Positions 45,480 to 57,669 of a stretch of 64,000 bases of DNA are shown piece by piece. The stretch comes from Eutreptiella sp. 'Long Island Sound 2002' (Eukaryota > Euglenozoa > Euglenophyceae > Eutreptiales > Eutreptiaceae), in NCBI GenBank assembly GCA_964036045.1, contig OZ038384.1:44145704-44209703 (forward strand), written 5' to 3'. The notes under the pieces were generated by a model. The model did no database searches. It saw nothing but the letters and a program-made list of their open reading frames with translations, and was not told where the DNA came from. The translations under genes and the position numbers were made by a program. How positions within the stretch are numbered: the stretch's first letter is position 1; every line of letters begins with the position of its first letter.

Positions 45480-45774
45480 GTTTGGGTCCAAGACACAATC
45501 CACAGGAATCAGGACAAAAACTTTGTCTCCCCAATGGAACCAATTGCTTATATTCCCCATTGAGGATGCAACAGTGACAACAGTGGATTTCCAATTGTGG
45601 GACAGTGATCTGCATTCGTCTGATGACTTGTTGGGCGATTGCTCTTACGACATCAGCACATTGTTGCTTGGGATAGCTTCTGAGGTTACTCTGCCAGTGT
45701 CTACCCAGTACAGCAGAGACGAAGTGGAGAACTCTGGGCAGTTGAAGGTCGTGTTCAGAATTGTTCAGCCTTGA
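45480..45774 (+). CDS. C2-domain protein, last exon
   Basis: Joined to 40677 it reads T-FGSKTQSTGIRTKTLSPQWN and QLLIFPIED, then VDFQLWDSDLHSSDDLLGDC and YDISTLL: the KTL-x-P-x-WN strand, the D-x-D...DD calcium loop 3 and the final strands of a C2 domain. The five acidic loop positions expected for calcium binding look present. The protein ends about 35 residues after the domain (QLKVVFRIVQP) at TGA 45772-45774, so the C2 domain is C-terminal. Gln codons here are all CAA/CAG. Probably a host gene; no partner domain visible. Confidence 0.85.
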
Positions 45775-48700
45775 TCAATATTGTGAAGGCATTGGGGTTG
45801 TACAGGGATTTTGTATGACAGATTTTGACGATAGAGCCCCGAAAATTTGGGCGGGGGGGTTCGGGAAAAGGGCTCAATTGACAGGACCATTAATCAGTTA
45901 TTATGAACTGTGGCGCTGAAAAAAATTTTGAGCATTGAAAATGGTCAATTTTTTTTTCACTAAATAAATGGCAAATGATGGTTTTTCTGAACCCCCTTGA
46001 TGCGCTGATGCCAAAAATCCCATTCTCATTTTTTGCCGAATTTTGGGTCCGGGTCACCTCTGGGCCCAGGGGTCAGTTTTGGGGCTCATCAATTGAGCCC
46101 TTTTTGGGGGAAGCGGGGTTCCAGCCAGAGGGCTGTATCGGATCCCCCCCCCCTCCAAAACGAAAACCCGCCACCCATGGGATTTTTTTTTTTTTTGGTC
46201 AAGGGAAGTCCAGGACCGCCGCTGGCATGAACCGCCAAGCACTGTCAGGAGTTTGCCCCCCCAGCCACTGATGTTTCACCGGCAGCCGCCAACACTTGAT
46301 GGTCAACCGACGACCAGGTTAGGGTTAGTTTAAAATGTTTTACGAGGTGTATGCAAACCCCACTGCCCGGAGTTTCGAATGATAGTGGTCCCGGCGGTGT
46401 GCTGGGCAGGACCATAGTTGGGGCTGGTGCGTGAGTCAGGCTACCTGGGCCGCATACCCAACTGTTCGGAGGTGCCTGACACCCCCCCCCCCCCCCGGGC
46501 TGCCCCCCCCCCCCCGAACAGATAGCTGAGGTATGGTTCGCAGTGGGACCCGTTCCAACTGCCCCCCTGTGCTTTTGGCCTCACTTTAAGGGTGTGACAG
46601 CAGTGTGGAATGCCAAGTATTTGGAAAGTATATGTATTTTTTGCATCAGGGGAAGTTCAGTGACGGGAGATGGGTGATTGCATGAGCACATACGTGCGTA
46701 TGCTATGACGTCCAAATCCGAAGAAACGATTTAAAAGATCCCATGAGGGATATTCGCACAAGCTGGATATTCACAGGGTGGGCAGGGCCATGGAGTTGCT
46801 TAAGAGTGTGAATCAGCAACGTGGTGGGATGACCTTGCTGCTCCAACTCTGTTCCCCTTTCCCCAACCAAATGCACCTGTTTTTTTGCTCTCAAAAAAGG
46901 GTCATCTTCTACTACATTGAGAGGTGCCAACCTTTTCCTCCAGGGGCATCTATTGCTCCAAGGGCAGGGCAGGTACTCATGGCTTTTGATGGCTGGTTGG
47001 GGACGTCCTGTTTCGCACACGTTTTTTCACCCTTGCGAACCCCTTCACTGACTCCACACAAGGGTCTGCACATGGTGCAGCTGTAGCTGAAATGAAGGTC
47101 GAAGGTCTCAAATATGAGTGTTGTTTGTCTGAGGTGGTGCGGAATCAGAAGTTTCGCAATTCTGGAACAGTTTAGTGGCGCACGGTACGACAACTTCAGC
47201 CATAGACACATCTCCACATATGCAAAGCTGACGCGGTGATCAAAAAGCACAGCAGAGAATTTCGCAAGATGCAGAGCAGGAGGCATGGGCCTTGCTCTCT
47301 GCTACTTTCCTCAGGGCGCACCCCCCTTTTTTTGGCCAGAGACGAAACGCCCTGTCCGCCCATTTGGTACTCATGCACAACACAGTCTGCATTTGTGCAG
47401 ATATCTATGGTCACCCCATCACACAGCTCTGCTGTTACACTACTACTAACTAGGAGGCTTATTTTGTGAGTCAAAATAGTAAGTGTTGGCGCCTACTTTT
47501 TTCGCCCTGCTGGTTGTACCATAATGCTTCTGTGGCCATATTCAGTAACTGAAGTGGATTGCAGTTATACCAATTAGTTGGGATTTCATGTACAAAGAAT
47601 TTGTAAATTCCATCTGTTGCGGCATGAAATGGTATGTGATGGACAACGAGGTGCAGTAGTGCGGAGGGTGTTTCCCCCAACAGGGAGGCGATTGGGTACG
47701 GCAACGCCAGGGGCGCTGGGGAATTCTCACGACATCAATCCAAATCCACTAGCTGCCAAATGGCACTGTTCACAGCTATATGCCTATCTTTGAGGCAGTC
47801 AGGTCACCACGTAATTGGCCCGCTCCACTTTCCGCACAATAGAACTGGTTTGCACTGCAGAGGACAGGGACGTGCTCAAGGCTGCACATTGCTTGTTCTG
47901 TTATGGTTCTGGTTGAATATTCCACACATCAGTATTTAGACAGGAGGTGGAATTGGCTCGCACCCATGAAAATCAAAAGACAGCAGAGCACCGAACTGTG
48001 GTCGAAAGTTGTACAGTTAAAGTGGAGCTGGTGGGCGATGAAGTGGGGCCTGGGCTACACCTCGTGATGCGATGAAACGTTGTGTATGTATTGGCATTTG
48101 CTGCAGCTATTATTGATATTCAGGCTGCTGCTTTTGTTGAAAACAGTGATGGTCCATGATGATGCATGGACTATGTGGAGCATGTACAAGCATTCGTGTG
48201 GGGCGTGTCACAAGGTAGGAGCGGCTTGTGTTGCATGTTGTCCATGTGCTCTGGGTTGCCTTGTGCAAGGCTGACTAGAACACAGAACACATGTTTTGCA
48301 CCAAAAGCCTCAAGAAGACGAGCAGATGTGCCACGCATGGTGAGATGCCTGGCACCCCTATCTCACGGAAGCAATGGTATTAGCACAGAGGCTCCAGATG
48401 AGCACATAGTAGGACTGGCACCATGTATACGGCTCTGCGGACCGATACCTAAGTAGGCAATCGTAGTTACACCTTGTCGTTTGTGCAGAACTGCATTGCC
48501 ATACCATGACAGCCCCACAGGAATTCGGTGTCTGCCAACCCAATCTAGCCCACCACGGGCATAGTATTGCACCAAAGGGAAATGGTGTTCCGCGGGTGCT
48601 ACAGGTGCCCAACAAAATGGAGTTATAAGAATTCTTGGATCACATGCTGATTTTGGCGCATTGTGGAACAACAGGATGATGGAGTCAACTTGTAGAGGGA

Positions 48701-49340
48701 AATAATTAAGACCCCCCCGCCCCATTCTTGCGATAGCAACACTAAAGCCCCAAATCCCGATGGAAATAACACCTGCTGTTGTTCTGATAAGCGGGGGTAT
48801 TTATAAAGGGCAAAGTAGGATATGGTTCCAAAAGTTGTGTAAACAACACCTGTTGTTGCTTTGACAAGGGCGTTGCTCTTGCAATATAAGTAGGATCATC
48901 TTAATTTTGGCGATTCAATATTGGACACCTAGATCCCTTGCTGCATGCAGCTAGGTGACTGCTATCGTACATCTTAAGCCATTGACCTCCCCATCCCTGT
49001 TGGCCAATGACGGCGGGTGTTGCCTGGCCATGGTAGGGTGGGACGGGCTCCACTAGGGGCGGGGAGGTTTCAGTTTTCTGGGCTTCAGTAGCCCAGGATG
49101 CAGGGGCACCCCCCCAACTGGGGGCAGGTGCAGGTGTGGGGTGGCCCCCTCCCCACACTGCAACCCGGTTCCGTGGTAAAACTTAGTAAAAAAAATTTTA
49201 AGAAAAAATTTCTCCTAAGTTTCAAAACTTAGTAAAAAATATTTATTTACTAAGTTTTTCCTGTGGGTGTGGGTTTTTTACTAAGTGAATTACTTAGTAG
49301 AAAAATTTTTTACCAAGTAAATTATTTACCCAAAAAATAA
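45775..49340. other. intergenic DNA, no supported gene
   Basis: Contents seen: G/C runs (46145-46155, 46480-46515), a T-run at 46183-46197, and AT-rich sequence at 49170-49340 built from ACTTAGTA and its complement with A/T runs, which can fold on itself. Short ORFs near 46780, 47240 and 48170 show no motif or splice context that I trust. Confidence 0.5.
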
Positions 49341-49344
49341 GTTT

Positions 49345-52300
49345 CCCCACTTTTGACTGCCACTCGGCCCACTTGTGGGCTAATTCTGATATTGTTCCCC
49401 CCACTCTGAAATACATGCTTTGTTGTGTGGCCCCCGAAAAGTAAGATTTTCCACTTGTGACTGCTGCCACTCCTCTAACAGGTGCCACTGCTCAGTGTGC
49501 CTCCCGCGGTGGGGACCCCCCGGGCGGCAGGGGTTATGTAGCCATTTGTCCCCCGCTGTGAAGCGGTGGGGACCCCCTAGGCGGCAAGCAGGGGTTATGT
49601 ACCCACCGGGCCCACTTGTGGGCCACTTGTGATGCTGCCCCCCGCTCCGAAACGGTGGGGACCCCCTAGGCGGCAGGAGTTATGCAACCACCCAGCCCAC
49701 ACTTGTGATTTTGCCCCCCGCTCTGAAACGGTGGGGACCCCCAAGGCGGTAGGGGTTATGTAGCCAGCCAGCCCACTTGTGGGCCACTTCTGATTTTGCC
49801 CCCCCCCTGCTCTTAAGCGGTGGGGACCCCCAAGGCGGCAGGGGCTATGTAGCCACTCGGCCACTTGTGGGCCACTTCTGATTTAGCCCCCCCCTGCTCT
49901 TAAGTGGTGGGGACCCCCTAGGCGGCAGGGGTTATGTAGCCACCCGCCCCACTTGTGGGCCACTTCTGACTCTCCCCCCCCGCTCTGAAGCGGTGGGGAC
50001 CCCCCAGGCGGCAGGGGCTATGTAACCACCGGGCGCATTCATGGGCCACTTTCGACTCTGCCCTACGCTGTGAAGCGGTGGGGACCCCTCATGCCGCGCC
50101 ACTTGTGATTTTGCCCCCCCGCTCTGAAGCGGTGGGGACCCCCAAGGCGGCAGGGGTTATGTAGCCACCCGGCCCACTTGTGGGCCACTTCTGATTTTGT
50201 CCCCCCGCTCTGAAGCGGTGGGGACCCCCTAGGTGGCAAGGGTTATGTAGCCACCCGCCCCACTTGTGGGCCACTTCTGACTCTCCCCCCTCCTCTGAAG
50301 CGGTGGGGACCCCCCAGGCGGCAGGGGCTATGTAACCACCGGGCGCATTCATGGGCCACTTTCGACTCTGCCCTATGCTGTGAGGCGGTGGGGACCCCTC
50401 ATGCCGCAGGGGTTATGTAGCCACCCGGCCCACTTGTGGGCCACTTGTGATTTTGCCCACCTCCTCTGAAGCGGTGGGGACCCCCCACGCGGCAGGGGCT
50501 ATGTAACCGCCGGGCCCACTTGTGGGCCACTTTCGATTCTGCCCCGCGCTGTGAAGCGGTGGGTACCCCCAAGGCGGTACGGGTTATGTAGCCACCCGGC
50601 CCACTTATGGGCCAGTTCTGATTTTGCCCCCCCGCTGTGAAGCGGTGGGGACCCCCAAGGTGGCAGGGGTTATGTAGCCACCCGGCCCACTTGTTGGCCA
50701 CTTCTGATTTTGCCCTCCCGCTCTGAAGCGGTGGGCCCCCCAAGGCGGCAGGGGTTATATAGCCACCCGGCCCACTTGTGGGCCACTTCTGATTTTGCTC
50801 CACCGCTGTGAAACGGTGGGGACCCCCCAGGCGGCAGGGGTTATGTAGCCACCCGGCCCACTTGAGGACCACTTCTGATTTTGCCCCCCCGCTGTGAAGC
50901 GGTGGGGACCCCCAAGGTGGCAGGGGTTATGTAGCCACCCGGCCCACTTGAGGGCCACTTCTGATTTTGCCCCCCCGCTCTGAAGCGGTGGGGCCCCCCT
51001 AGGCGGTAGGGGTTATGTAGCCACCCGGCCCACTTGTGGGCCACTTTTAATGCTGCCCCACGCTCTGAAACGGTGGGGACCCCCAAGGCGGTACGGGTTA
51101 TATAGCCACCCGGCCCACTTGTGGGCCACTTTTGATTTTGCCCCACGCTCTGAAACGGTGGGGACCCCCAAGGCGGCAGGGGTTATGTAGCCACCCGGCC
51201 TACTTGTGGGCCACTTCTGATCTTGCCCCCCCGCTCTGAAGCGGTGGGGACCCCCCAGGCGGAAGGGGTTATGTAGCCACCCGGCCCACTTGCGGGCCAC
51301 TTTTGGTACTGCTCCCCGCTCTGAAACGGTGGGGAACCCCAAGGCGGCAGGGGTTATGCAACCACCCAGCCCACTTGCGGGCCACTTGTGATGCTGCCCC
51401 CCGCTTTGAAACGGTGGGGACCCCCAAGGCGGCAGGGCTTATGCAGCCACGGGGCCACTTGTTGGCCACTTGTGATTGTGCCCCCCGCTGTGAAGCGGTG
51501 GGTACCCCCTAGGCGGCAGGTGTTATGTAGCCACCCGGCCCACTTGTGGGCCACTTCTAATTCTGCCCCCCCGCTCTTAAGCGCTGGGGGCCCCCTAGGC
51601 GGCAGGGGTCATGTAGCCACCCGGCCCACCTGGGGGCCACTTTCGATTTTGCCCCCCCGCTCTGAAGCGGTGGGGCCCCCCTAGGCGGCAGGGGTCATGT
51701 AGCCACCCGGCCCACTTGTGGGCCACTTTCGATTCTGCCCCCCTCTCTGAAGCGGTGGGGACCCCCCACGCGGCAGGGGCTATGTAACCGCCGGGCCCAC
51801 TTGTGGGCCACTTTCGATTCTGCCCCCCTCTCTGAAGCGGTGGGGACCCCGAAGGCGGCAGGGGTTATATAGCCACCCGGCCCACTTGTGGGCCACTTCT
51901 GATTTTGCTCCACCGCTGTGAAACGGTGGGGACCCCCAAGGCGGCAGGGGTTATGTAGCCACCCGGCCCACTTGAGGACCACTTCTGATTTTGCCCCCCC
52001 GCTGTGAAGCGGTGGGGACCCCCAAGGTGGCAGGGGTTATGTAGCCACCCGGCCCACTTGAGGGCCACTTCTGATTTTGCCCCCCCGCTCTGAAGCGGTG
52101 GGGCCCCCCTAGGCGGCAGGGGTTATGTAGCCACCCGGCCCACTTGTGGGCCACTTTTAATGCTGCCCCACGCTCTGAAACGGTGGGGACCCCCCAGGCG
52201 GTACGGGTTATATAGCCACCCGGCCCACTTGTGGGCCACTTTTGATTTTGCCCCACGCTCTGAAACGGTGGGGACCCCCAAGGCGGCAGGGGTTATGTAG

Positions 52301-55300
52301 CCACCCGGCCTACTTGTGGGCCACTTCTGATCTTGCCCCCCCGCTCTGAAGCGGTGGGGACCCCCCAGGCGGAAGGGGTTATGTAGCCACCCGGCCCACT
52401 TGCGGGCCACTTTTGGTACTGCTCCCCGCTCTGAAACGGTGGGGAACCCCAAGGCGGCAGGGGTTATACAACCACCCAGCCCACCTGGGGGCCACTTTCG
52501 ATTTTGCCCCCCCGCTCTGAAGCGGTGGGGCCCCCCTAGGCGGCAGGGGTCATGTAGCCACCCGGCCCACTTGTGGGCCACTTTCGATTCTGCCCCGGGC
52601 TCCGAAGCGGTGGGGACCCCCAAGGTGGCAGGGGTTATGTAGCCACCCGGCCCACTTGTGGGCCACTTCTGATTTTGCCCCCCCCCCCTTTTGAAACGAT
52701 GGGGACCCCCAAGGCGGCACGGGTTATGCAACCACCCGGCCCCCTTGTGGGCCACTTCTGATTTTGCCCCGCGCTCTGAAACGGTGGGGACCCCCAAGGC
52801 GGCAGGGGTTATGTAACCGCCGGGCCCACTTGTGGGCCACTTTCGATTCTGCCCCGCGCTGTGAAGCGGTGGGTACCCCCAAGGCGGTACGGGTTATGTA
52901 GCCACCCGGCCCACTTATGGGCCAGTTCTGATTTTGCCCCCCCGCTGTGAGGCGGTGGGGACCCCCAAGGTGGCAGGGGTTATGTAGCCACCCGGCCCAC
53001 TTGTTGGCCACTTCTGATTTTGCCCTCCCGCTCTGAAGCGGTGGGCCCCCCAAGGCGGCAGGGGTTATATAGCCACCCGGCCCACTTGTGGGCCACTTCT
53101 GATTTTGCTCCACCGCTGTGAAACGGTGGGGACCCCCCAGGCGGCAGGGGTTATGTAGCCACCCGGCCCACTTGAGGACCACTTCTGATTTTGCCCCCCC
53201 GCTGTGAAGCGGTGGGGACCCCCAAGGTGGCAGGGGTTATGTAGCCACCCGGCCCACTTGAGGGCCACTTCTGATTTTGCCCCCCCGCTCTGAAGCGGTG
53301 GGGCCCCCCTAGGCGGTAGGGGTTATGTAGCCACCCGGCCCACTTGTGGGCCACTTTTAATGCTGCCCCACGCTCTGAAACGGTGGGGACCCCCAAGGCG
53401 GTACGGGTTATATAGCCACCCGGCCCACTTGTGGGCCACTTTTGATTTTGCCCCACGCTCTGAAACGGTGGGGACCCCCAAGGCGGCAGGGGTTATGTAG
53501 CCACCCGGCCTACTTGTGGGCCACTTCTGATCTTGCCCCCCCGCTCTGAAGCGGTGGGGACCCCCCAGGCGGAAGGGGTTATGTAGCCACCCGGCCCACT
53601 TGCGGGCCACTTTTGGTACTGCTCCCCGCTCTGAAACGGTGGGGAACCCCAAGGCGGCAGGGGTTATGCAACCACCCAGCCCACTTGCGGGCCACTTGTG
53701 ATGCTGCCCCCCGCTTTGAAACGGTGGGGACCCCCAAGGCGGCAGGGCTTATGCAGCCACGGGGCCACTTGTTGGCCACTTGTGATTGTGCCCCCCGCTG
53801 TGAAGCGGTGGGTACCCCCTAGGCGGCAGGTGTTATGTAGCCACCCGGCCCACTTGTGGGCCACTTCTAATTCTGCCCCCCCGCTCTTAAGCGCTGGGGG
53901 CCCCCTAGGCGGCAGGGGTCATGTAGCCACCCGGCCCACCTGGGGGCCACTTTCGATTTTGCCCCCCCGCTCTGAAGCGGTGGGGCCCCCCTAGGCGGCA
54001 GGGGTCATGTAGCCACCCGGCCCACTTGTGGGCCACTTTCGATTCTGCCCCCCTCTCTGAAGCGGTGGGGACCCCCCACGCGGCAGGGGCTATGTAACCG
54101 CCGGGCCCACTTGTGGGCCACTTTCGATTCTGCCCCCCTCTCTGAAGCGGTGGGGACCCCGAAGGCGGCAGGGGTTATATAGCCACCCGGCCCACTTGTG
54201 GGCCACTTCTGATTTTGCTCCACCGCTGTGAAACGGTGGGGACCCCCAAGGCGGCAGGGGTTATGTAGCCACCCGGCCCACTTGAGGACCACTTCTGATT
54301 TTGCCCCCCCGCTGTGAAGCGGTGGGGACCCCCAAGGTGGCAGGGGTTATGTAGCCACCCGGCCCACTTGAGGGCCACTTCTGATTTTGCCCCCCCGCTC
54401 TGAAGCGGTGGGGCCCCCCTAGGCGGCAGGGGTTATGTAGCCACCCGGCCCACTTGTGGGCCACTTTTAATGCTGCCCCACGCTCTGAAACGGTGGGGAC
54501 CCCCAAGGCGGTACGGGTTATATAGCCACCCGGCCCACTTGTGGGCCACTTTTGATTTTGCCCCACGCTCTGAAACGGTGGGGACCCCCAAGGCGGCAGG
54601 GGTTATGTAGCCACCCGGCCTACTTGTGGGCCACTTCTGATCTTGCCCCCCCGCTCTGAAGCGGTGGGGACCCCCCAGGCGGAAGGGGTTATGTAGCCAC
54701 CCGGCCCACTTGCGGGCCACTTTTGGTACTGCTCCCCGCTCTGAAACGGTGGGGAACCCCAAGGCGGCAGGGGTTATGCAACCACCCAGCCCACCTGGGG
54801 GCCACTTTCGATTTTGCCCCCCCGCTCTGAAGCGGTGGGGCCCCCCTAGGCGGCAGGGGTCATGTAGCCACCCGGCCCACTTGTGGGCCACTTTCGATTC
54901 TGCCCCGGGCTCCGAAGCGGTGGGGACCCCCAAGGTGGCAGGGGTTATGTAGCCACCCGGCCCACTTGTGGGCCACTTCTGATTTTGCCCCCCCCCCCTT
55001 TTGAAACGATGGGGACCCCCAAGGCGGCACGGGTTATGCAACCACCCGGCCCCCTTGTGGGCCACTTCTGATTTTGCCCCGCGCTCTGAAACGGTGGGGA
55101 CCCCCAAGGCGGCAGGGGTTATGTAGCCACGGCCCACTTGTGGGCCACTTCTGATTTCGCCCCCCCGCTGTGAAACGGTGGGGACCTCTCAGGCGGCAGG
55201 GGTTATGTAGCCTCCGGGCCCACTTGTGGGCCACTTCTGATGCTGCTTCCCCCGCTCTGAAGCGGTGGGGGCCCCCTAGGCGGCAGGGGTTATGTAGCCA

Positions 55301-56340
55301 CGGCCCACTTGTGGGCCACTTCTGATTTTGCCCCCCCACTCTGAAGCGGTGGGGACCCCCTAGGCGGCAGGGGTTATGTAGCCACCGGGCCCACTTGTGG
55401 GCCACTTCTGATGCTCTCCCCCCCCCCGCTCTGAAGCGGTGGGGGCCCCCTAGGCGGCAGGTGTTATGTAGCCACCCGGCCCACTTGTGGGCCACTTCCG
55501 ATTTTGCCGCCCCGCTTTGAAGCGGTGGGGACCTCCTAGGTGGCAGGGGTTATGTAGCCACCCGGCCCACTTGTGGGCCATTTGTGATCGTGCCCCCCGC
55601 TGTGAAGCGCGGAGAACCTCCTAAGCGGCAGGGGCTATGTAATCACCCAGCCCACTTGTGGGCCACTTCTGATTTTACTCCGCGCTCTGAAGCGGTGCGG
55701 ACCCCCCAAGTGGCAGGGGTTATGTAGCCACCTAGTCCACTTGTGGGCTACTTTTGATTCTGCCCCCCGCTCTGAAACGGTGGGGACCCCCTCCCCGGCA
55801 GGGGTTATGTAGCCACCTGGCCCACTTGTGGGCCACTTCTGATTCTGCCCCCCGCTATCAAGCGGTGGGGCCCCCCTAAGGCGGCAGGGGTTCTGTAGCC
55901 ACCCAGGCCACTTGTGGGCCACTTCTGATTTTGCCCCTCCCCGCTCTGAAGCGGTTGGGACCACCCAGGCGGCAGGGGCTATATAGCCACCGGGCCCACA
56001 TGCGGGCCACTTGTGATTCCGCCCCCCGCTCTTAAGCGGTGGGGACCCCCTAGGCGGCAGGGGTTATGCAGCCAGCCGGCCCACTTGTGGGCCACTTTTG
56101 ATTCTGCCCCCCGCTCTGAAGCGGTGGGGACCCCCTAGGCGGCATGGGCTATGTAGCCACGGGGCCAGTTGTGGGCCAAGTCTGATTTTGCTTGCCGCTG
56201 TGAAACGGTGGGGACCCCCTAGGCGACAGGGCTTATGCAGCCACCCGGCCCACTTGTGGGCCACTTTTGATGCTGCCCCCCCGCTGTGGAGCGGTTGGGA
56301 CCCCCAAGGCGGCAGGGATTACGTAGGCACCCGGGACTCC
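49345..56340 (-). repeat. 86-bp hairpin repeat array, long (about 80 units)
   Basis: Units on the plus strand read TGATTTTGCCCCCCCGCTCT, GAAGCGGTGGGGACCCCCAA, GGCGGCAGGGGTTATGTAGC, CACCCGGCCCACTTGTGGGC, CACTTC. Each has the dyads GGCCCAC-TT-GTGGGCC and CCGCTCTGAAGCGG. Orientation is opposite to the short array at 33.8 kb. Minus-strand reading gives many shadow ORFs with WAGWLHNPCRLGGPHRF words. The C-run length in each unit varies between 3 and 9. The array abuts transposon coding sequence at its right edge (56343). Confidence 0.97.
50505..55115. repeat. 2310-bp higher-order repeat in the 86-bp array, two copies
   Basis: 50505-52815 and 52815-55115 correspond at an offset of exactly 2310 bp (for example TGTGGGCCACTTTCGATTCT at 50521 and 52831), about 27 units each, nearly identical. 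Nested inside is an older duplication at an offset of 1110 bp (50755 against 51865; 53065 against 54175). Identity ends near 55115, where GTAACCGCC becomes GTAGCCACGG. Confidence 0.9.
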
Positions 56341-56342
56341 GG

Positions 56343-57158
56343 GACCTCCACCTAAGTTTCCCCACGAATGTTTTTCAAACAGGTTGGGTCGTGTTGGAGG
56401 ACCACTATTTTGCAACACCGCAGTATTTGGACCATGCTTGGAAGGAATACTAGCAAAAGCGGACCAGGTGGTTTGTAGGTTAGTTTCCTCCATGTGTTAC
56501 ACCCGCGGAGGCAAGGGCTCATTTGTTGAAGCTTGTGGCACAGCACAAGTTGCATGGCATTCGCGAATTTTTGAAAGATGTGCTGTCCGGCATGGGTACA
56601 CAATGGGCCCAAAGCCGTGAACAACTCAGTGGCCGAGGCATGTAGCCTGCCCCATGGATGTGGCAGGAAGCCCAAGTAATGCTGCACAACAAAGTGTTTG
56701 TGGATGACGGTGATGCCATTTTTGTTCACCGGGGTGTGACCCCGCGAAAACGGGGGGCCAACGGCAAGCCCATCCGTGACTATCCCCCCATCGCGGTTGG
56801 TGAGGGTACCCAGTGGAAGGTGACCTTGTCCGCCGTCAATGAAGGCCGCCGGGTCACACGGATGCATTTTTTATTTTCCCTCCACATTCACCTTGTCACG
56901 GCGGAGTTGAGCAGGTGTGCCACGCACTCCACCCTTGGAATTTGCGATGGCATTCTGCTATGGCTCCTTGTTAAGGAGCCCGGTCTTACGGTGCCTTTGC
57001 GGTACTCATGGTGGTACGTTGGTGTCCGACCCTTTAGGTACGGCCGTGTGAGGCGGACAGTCGTCTCCCGGGTTGAGCCGCCGCATGTGTGTGAGTTGAC
57101 GTCGCAAGCAAACCCGTCCAAAAAAGGTTCGCAAAAAAAAGGCCAAAAGAGTTGTTGA
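56343..57158 (+). CDS. transposon-type ORF of unknown function with three in-frame TAGs
   Basis: Frame 0 is coding-like from the edge of the repeat array: LHLSFPTNVFQTGWVVLEDH, FATPQYLDHAWKEY, TAG (56451), QKRTRWFVG, TAG (56481), FPPCVTPAEARAHLLKLVAQ, FLKDVLSGMGTQWAQSREQL, SGRGM, TAG (56643), PAPWMWQEAQVMLHNKVFVD, DAIFVHRGVTPRKRG and GEGTQWKVTLSAVNEGRRV. It ends at TGA 57156. An alternative frame at the very end (RKKKAKRVVEDDSSSEG) looks more protein-like, so a late shift is possible. The only interruptions are TAG. I do not recognise a domain. Context (A-rich TTACCGC repeat and C48-like peptidases downstream) says transposon. Confidence 0.5.
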
Positions 57159-57194
57159 GGATGACTCCTCCAGTGAAGGTACCTGTGATGGGGA

Positions 57195-57490
57195 GGTGTA
57201 TGTTGTAATCTGTGTAATTTTTTTTAACAAACAAATCGTCTAGTCATGTAACTTTTTTTGCGGTAAGTCGGTAAGCCCGTCAGATGCATTTATCGTAAAA
57301 AAAATTACGCAATGTGACCATTTTTTTGTTACACGCATTTACCTCAAATATGAAAATTACACAACTTACCGCAAAAAAAATTACATCATGTGACAATTTT
57401 TTCCTTCACGTGTTTAAATAAATAAATAAATAAATAAAAAATACAAAAAATTACACGACCCTACCGCCAAGAAAGAAATACCAATTTCAC
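57195..57490. repeat. A-rich TTACCGC repeat, copy 3
   Basis: Contains AACTTTTTTTGCGGTAAGTC, ACAACTTACCGCAAAAAAAA and an ATAA run (57418-57440), ending in CCAATTTCACTGAAAATGCA. The same order, CCAATTTTACCGAAAAC then ATGCATA, ends copy 1 at 43335. It is followed by one degraded 86-bp-type unit (57500-57660). Confidence 0.85.
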
Positions 57491-57669
57491 TGAAAATGCA
57501 TGCCTGTAGGCAATGTGCCCACCTGTGGGCCACTTGTGATTTCCCCCCTGCGCTTGGCGTTGGGGACCCCCGAGAATGCACGGGTGACGTAGCACCTCCG
57601 CCCTCTTCTAGGCCCTGAGAAGGCAGGGTTGGCCACTTCTGGTTTTGTCCCCCTTTGCGGGGCGGTCCT

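Noticed and set aside
49595-55964. Minus-strand ORFs with WAGWLHNPCRLGGPHRF repeats
   Set aside because: Translation products of the 86-bp hairpin array, open in more than one frame; no evidence of a gene.
14646-56340. CRISPR array
   Set aside because: The tandem units are contiguous with no unique spacers of constant length, and the DNA is eukaryotic.
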